A DNA stretch of 64,000 bases from NCBI GenBank assembly GCA_030737835.1, contig CM060847.1:14271101-14335100 (forward strand), read 5' to 3'. This document shows, piece after piece, positions 61,066-64,000 of the stretch. Each line of letters begins with the position of its first letter. The stretch's first letter is position 1. The position numbers and the translations under genes are program-made. The stretch comes from Acorus gramineus. Its lineage: Eukaryota > Streptophyta > Magnoliopsida > Acorales > Acoraceae. The notes beneath the pieces are model-generated. The model was not told where the DNA came from. It saw nothing but the letters and a program-made list of their open reading frames with translations, and made no database searches.

Positions 61066-63821
61066 CTATTTCTTCCATGGTTTCAAGATTGAGAGAGATA
61101 ATATGATAGCTATCATCAAGAAGACAATAATGGCAATCATCATGCACTTTCTCGACTTCTTCTGCAACGTCTTCGCTGTGCGCAGCGCATCGTTTCCAGA
61201 CTGCACATGGTCCACTGTGTTCATAACCTGTGAACAAATGTGATCACTAATGATAATCCAAGTTCATTTGATTCTGAATTTCAGTGTCTCCTCTAGCCAT
61301 AGCTACAATAAAATTGTCATTGATACAATAACATTATCTCTAGCAGAGTATACTAATCTAGAATTAGTTATCAGACCTGATTTTCAATGTTATCCAGGAT
61401 TTCTCCTTGGCTCTCCACCAGAATAGCCAAGTCCATGAACACCTGCCAAGAATGAACATTGAATAAAATTTGGAGCTTTTATATGACTAGAAAGAATAAC
61501 AGCAGCAACAACTACCTGATGCAAATCAAGAAGCTTCTTCTCTATTTCCCTAACCGCGTCATTTCTCTCTTGAATCTCTTGCAGTGTGTCCAGCACCTGC
61601 AACCACATTTAGCATTGGAGACCACTCTACGTATAAATATTTGATGTATAGTGAATACTGAAATATAACTTCCAAGAGCATGCTAAAGTGTATGTCATAT
61701 TATCTAGATACCGTCATGAGAAACATAAAATTAAACTTCATAATATAGATGATAGATGATTAAGTTCAGAATGTCAACATCTCACTGTCTCATTCTTAGT
61801 ACCTGGCCTCTTCCCATTTCCTGAATAGCCTTTTCGAAGATTTGCTCACTCTGTCCAGTCTCAATAAGGTTGTCGATCGTCTATGTCCAAACAACTATCA
61901 AGTGAGATGGAATTTGAATAATATCACATGAACAATGGAGCTTAAAAGTTTCATCAGACTCACCTCTTCATCTGGTTTGGTTCCTGTGACTGCTTTTTCA
62001 TCACATTTAAAATATCAAAAATGAAAAAAGATAGTGTTACAAATCACATATCCATAAACAAAAAATAACTAATAATAATAACAATTCCCACATGGAATAT
62101 GATGGGTCTCAACCTGTGAAGACCTTTCGTTTCACGACCTCTCGATTATCATTTTGGATAGTTTGTCTGAGAATCTACATGACATGTTCATGAAAGGAGG
62201 GTAAAATTAAAAGAAACCAGTTGAATAATCAATGACATCCACATTTTAACCTCCATACCTGAAAATCATTCACGCGGTCCTTTAGCTTCTTTTTCAATGC
62301 ACTAAAATTGAAAATAAGAACAAACATAAGAAACAAAAAATATAAAAAAGGAAAGTCTAGTTGGTCTATAACAATTTTTCAGTTAAAAAAAGGCTTGTGA
62401 GACTCACTTGGTCATGACCATCCTAGATCGATCCACACCTGTTCCCTTCCCACAATTTTTCTTCTTTCGGTTGGCTAAATTCTGAACAATAGAGAGAATT
62501 AATATCCAGAAGATTTGCCACATTTTGTAACTAAAACATTGTGTATAAAGAATACATCGCGCTCGAGTTCCTCTAGCTTGGCTTTGATGCCACGGGCAAC
62601 TTTTCCCACTTCATTCACATCTTTTTCCATCCTCTGCTTGATGGCTGAAAGTGTTTTAAGAGCTTCAGTGGCTATTTAAGCTTGGTCTTCTAACAACTGA
62701 CATAAAACTATGCGAAAAGAGAGGCGTAGTTTCACCTTTAACAGCAGAAGCCTTTGTCGCAGTTTTTGACCCCTCATTGGCATCCTATGATGGGTTCACA
62801 ACAATGGTCAGTATTCAGTATATCAATTTTTTTAAATGTTGTTACAGAATAAACACATAAAAATTGACTGGTTTGCACAAGCACACATGGATACAAGTTT
62901 ATACTAAATTATGATTAATGTATCAGAATTGTGGGAGAAACAAAGAAGACATGCAGCAGTAGTGATAATAAAGAACAATAGTTCAGACTAATGTTATATT
63001 TAATGAGGATATTAAATGTTGAGTTTCATGAAGTCCACAAAAACTTATAATTGGTCTTTGGGTACTTTAGATTCCTTGTATTCAAAGTCCTTCCTCTTGG
63101 TTTTAATTCATTGTTATCGTGAATTAGTGAATTGGACACTAAAATCAAACATGCAAGAGGTGGCATGAAGTTCTTGATATAGAACAGAATGACTAAATCA
63201 TCATATGCGATATTCCAGGAATAACAAAATTACAGATGATAGAACAGGATGATTATATACCAGTGGCACATTATAAATTCTTGACTAACTTCAAATTAGG
63301 TATTAATATAGCATGGCAATCCTCAGTCAGAATAAATAACCAAAGGAGAGCAAGAGGCTCAGAACAAAAATCAAGGCACAAACTATTAGAGCTTGATTAC
63401 AATAGCTCCATTACATTGAAGTGAAAATCCAAGAATTGGTGTTCTTTTAAATCATACCTGAAGTTTCTGAAGAAGTGTGGATAGTTTTTCCATGTGCTTT
63501 TCGATCTCCCTTACCTAGAACAAAATATCGCGCCAATACTTAGCGACTAACCCGGAAAATAGAACAAAATGTGTATGATGTGAAATTAAAACATGATGCT
63601 AGATTGTTTTACCATAATTACCATCTATCTCTAATTGGTGATTCATCTGCTATTTCAAAACATGTACAACAAAAGTCACCATATATCAGAAGGCATGCAA
63701 GGTGATGTACCTGCTTGAAGAAGTCTTCCATTCCCAGATCTGAATTAGTTGTTGGACTCTGCACTCCTAATTCAACATCACCCTCCCTGTGAGGCTGATT
63801 TCTTGTCCCTATGAAGGAATC
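61066..63821 (-). CDS. SYP13: Qa-SNARE syntaxin of the SYP13 group, lacking its first exon in this window
   Basis: Twelve minus-strand exons: 63821-63711, 63514-63458, 62784-62736, 62644-62556, 62481-62408, 62301-62259, 62174-62114, 61989-61964, 61880-61803, 61596-61516, 61442-61377 and 61227-61066. All are GT-AG and in frame, giving 298 residues. The protein starts [19 protein letters not shown] and has GMEDFFKQ, then [20 protein letters not shown] of the Habc bundle. The Qa SNARE motif spans about [20 protein letters not shown] to [14 protein letters not shown], with the zero-layer Gln in [11 protein letters not shown]-terminal anchor [20 protein letters not shown] ends in LKPWKK. The many-intron structure and sequence fit SYP131/132, which mediate plasma-membrane fusion. 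A short N-terminal exon (family MNDLL-type) must lie beyond 64000. The copy appears intact; SYP131 versus SYP132 is not resolved. Confidence 0.95.
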
Positions 63822-64000
63822 CTGCAATATATATGTAGGACTGTTATGTCTATTAAAGCATATAAAACATGGTGACTGTGCAGAACATGATATCAGACAT
63901 ACCATCCACATATAATAGACAAATAAATGTTGAATTACAACAACAATTAGAAAATTTATTCAAACCTATATACAAGTTTCCCAATTATATTGCAACATGA
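63822..64000 (-). other. Intron 1 of the syntaxin gene (partial)
   Basis: The AG acceptor at 63822-63823 precedes the first visible exon. No ATG-containing exon with the expected N-terminal peptide is found up to the window edge. Confidence 0.6.

Noticed and set aside
61001..61237. Minus-strand 78-codon frame at the syntaxin 3' end
   Set aside because: It is a shifted reading of the last syntaxin exon; the in-frame reading with the acceptor at 61228 gives the SNARE and membrane anchor.

Overview
The window is plant nuclear DNA. Genes are split by short introns, the intergenic DNA is AT-rich and densely packed with MITEs and LTR-element debris, and the proteins are plant types: a peroxisomal isocitrate lyase, an XTH, a DUF247 protein and a SYP13-type syntaxin. 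The isocitrate lyase and XTH exons are GC-rich while the syntaxin and eIF1 exons are not. This bimodal composition, with the isocitrate lyase sequence, suggests a monocot (inference; species not identified).

Layout. 155-1504 (+): canonical eIF1/SUI1 gene. 2345-5400: a TIR element, a fold-back element and a repeated flank that carries a relic eIF1-like exon. 6.5-14.5 kb: AT-rich DNA with no convincing gene. 14539-16353 (+): intronless DUF247 gene with a triplicated 52-residue block. 16.6-28.2 kb: hAT-type MITEs, a fold-back element, a deleted CACTA element, a 94-bp tandem repeat, a solo LTR and an inverted copy of the repeated flank. 29724-32172 (-): divergent eIF1-like gene. 33.3-38.3 kb: a MITE, a GGGTCGGGTC-rich repeat and a truncated Ty1/copia element. 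40.2-41.5 kb: a TIR element. 44326-46406 (+): a second divergent eIF1-like gene, followed by a small LTR element nested in a MITE and a third copy of the flank. 50488-51759 (-): XTH. 56398-60430 (+): isocitrate lyase with a GC-AG intron. 61066-63821 (-): Qa-SNARE SYP13-type gene whose first exon lies beyond the right edge.

The strongest unexpected signal is local expansion of eIF1. One conventional copy, two intact but very divergent copies and one relic exon share exon phases and parts of intron, promoter, 3'UTR and downstream sequence. Three copies of one downstream flank follow the three genes in +, -, + orientation. The divergent proteins lose the basic loop that defines eIF1. Most other genes are ordinary single-copy loci with separate jobs: xyloglucan remodelling in the wall, the glyoxylate cycle, and plasma-membrane fusion. 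I see no operon-like or defence-type system.
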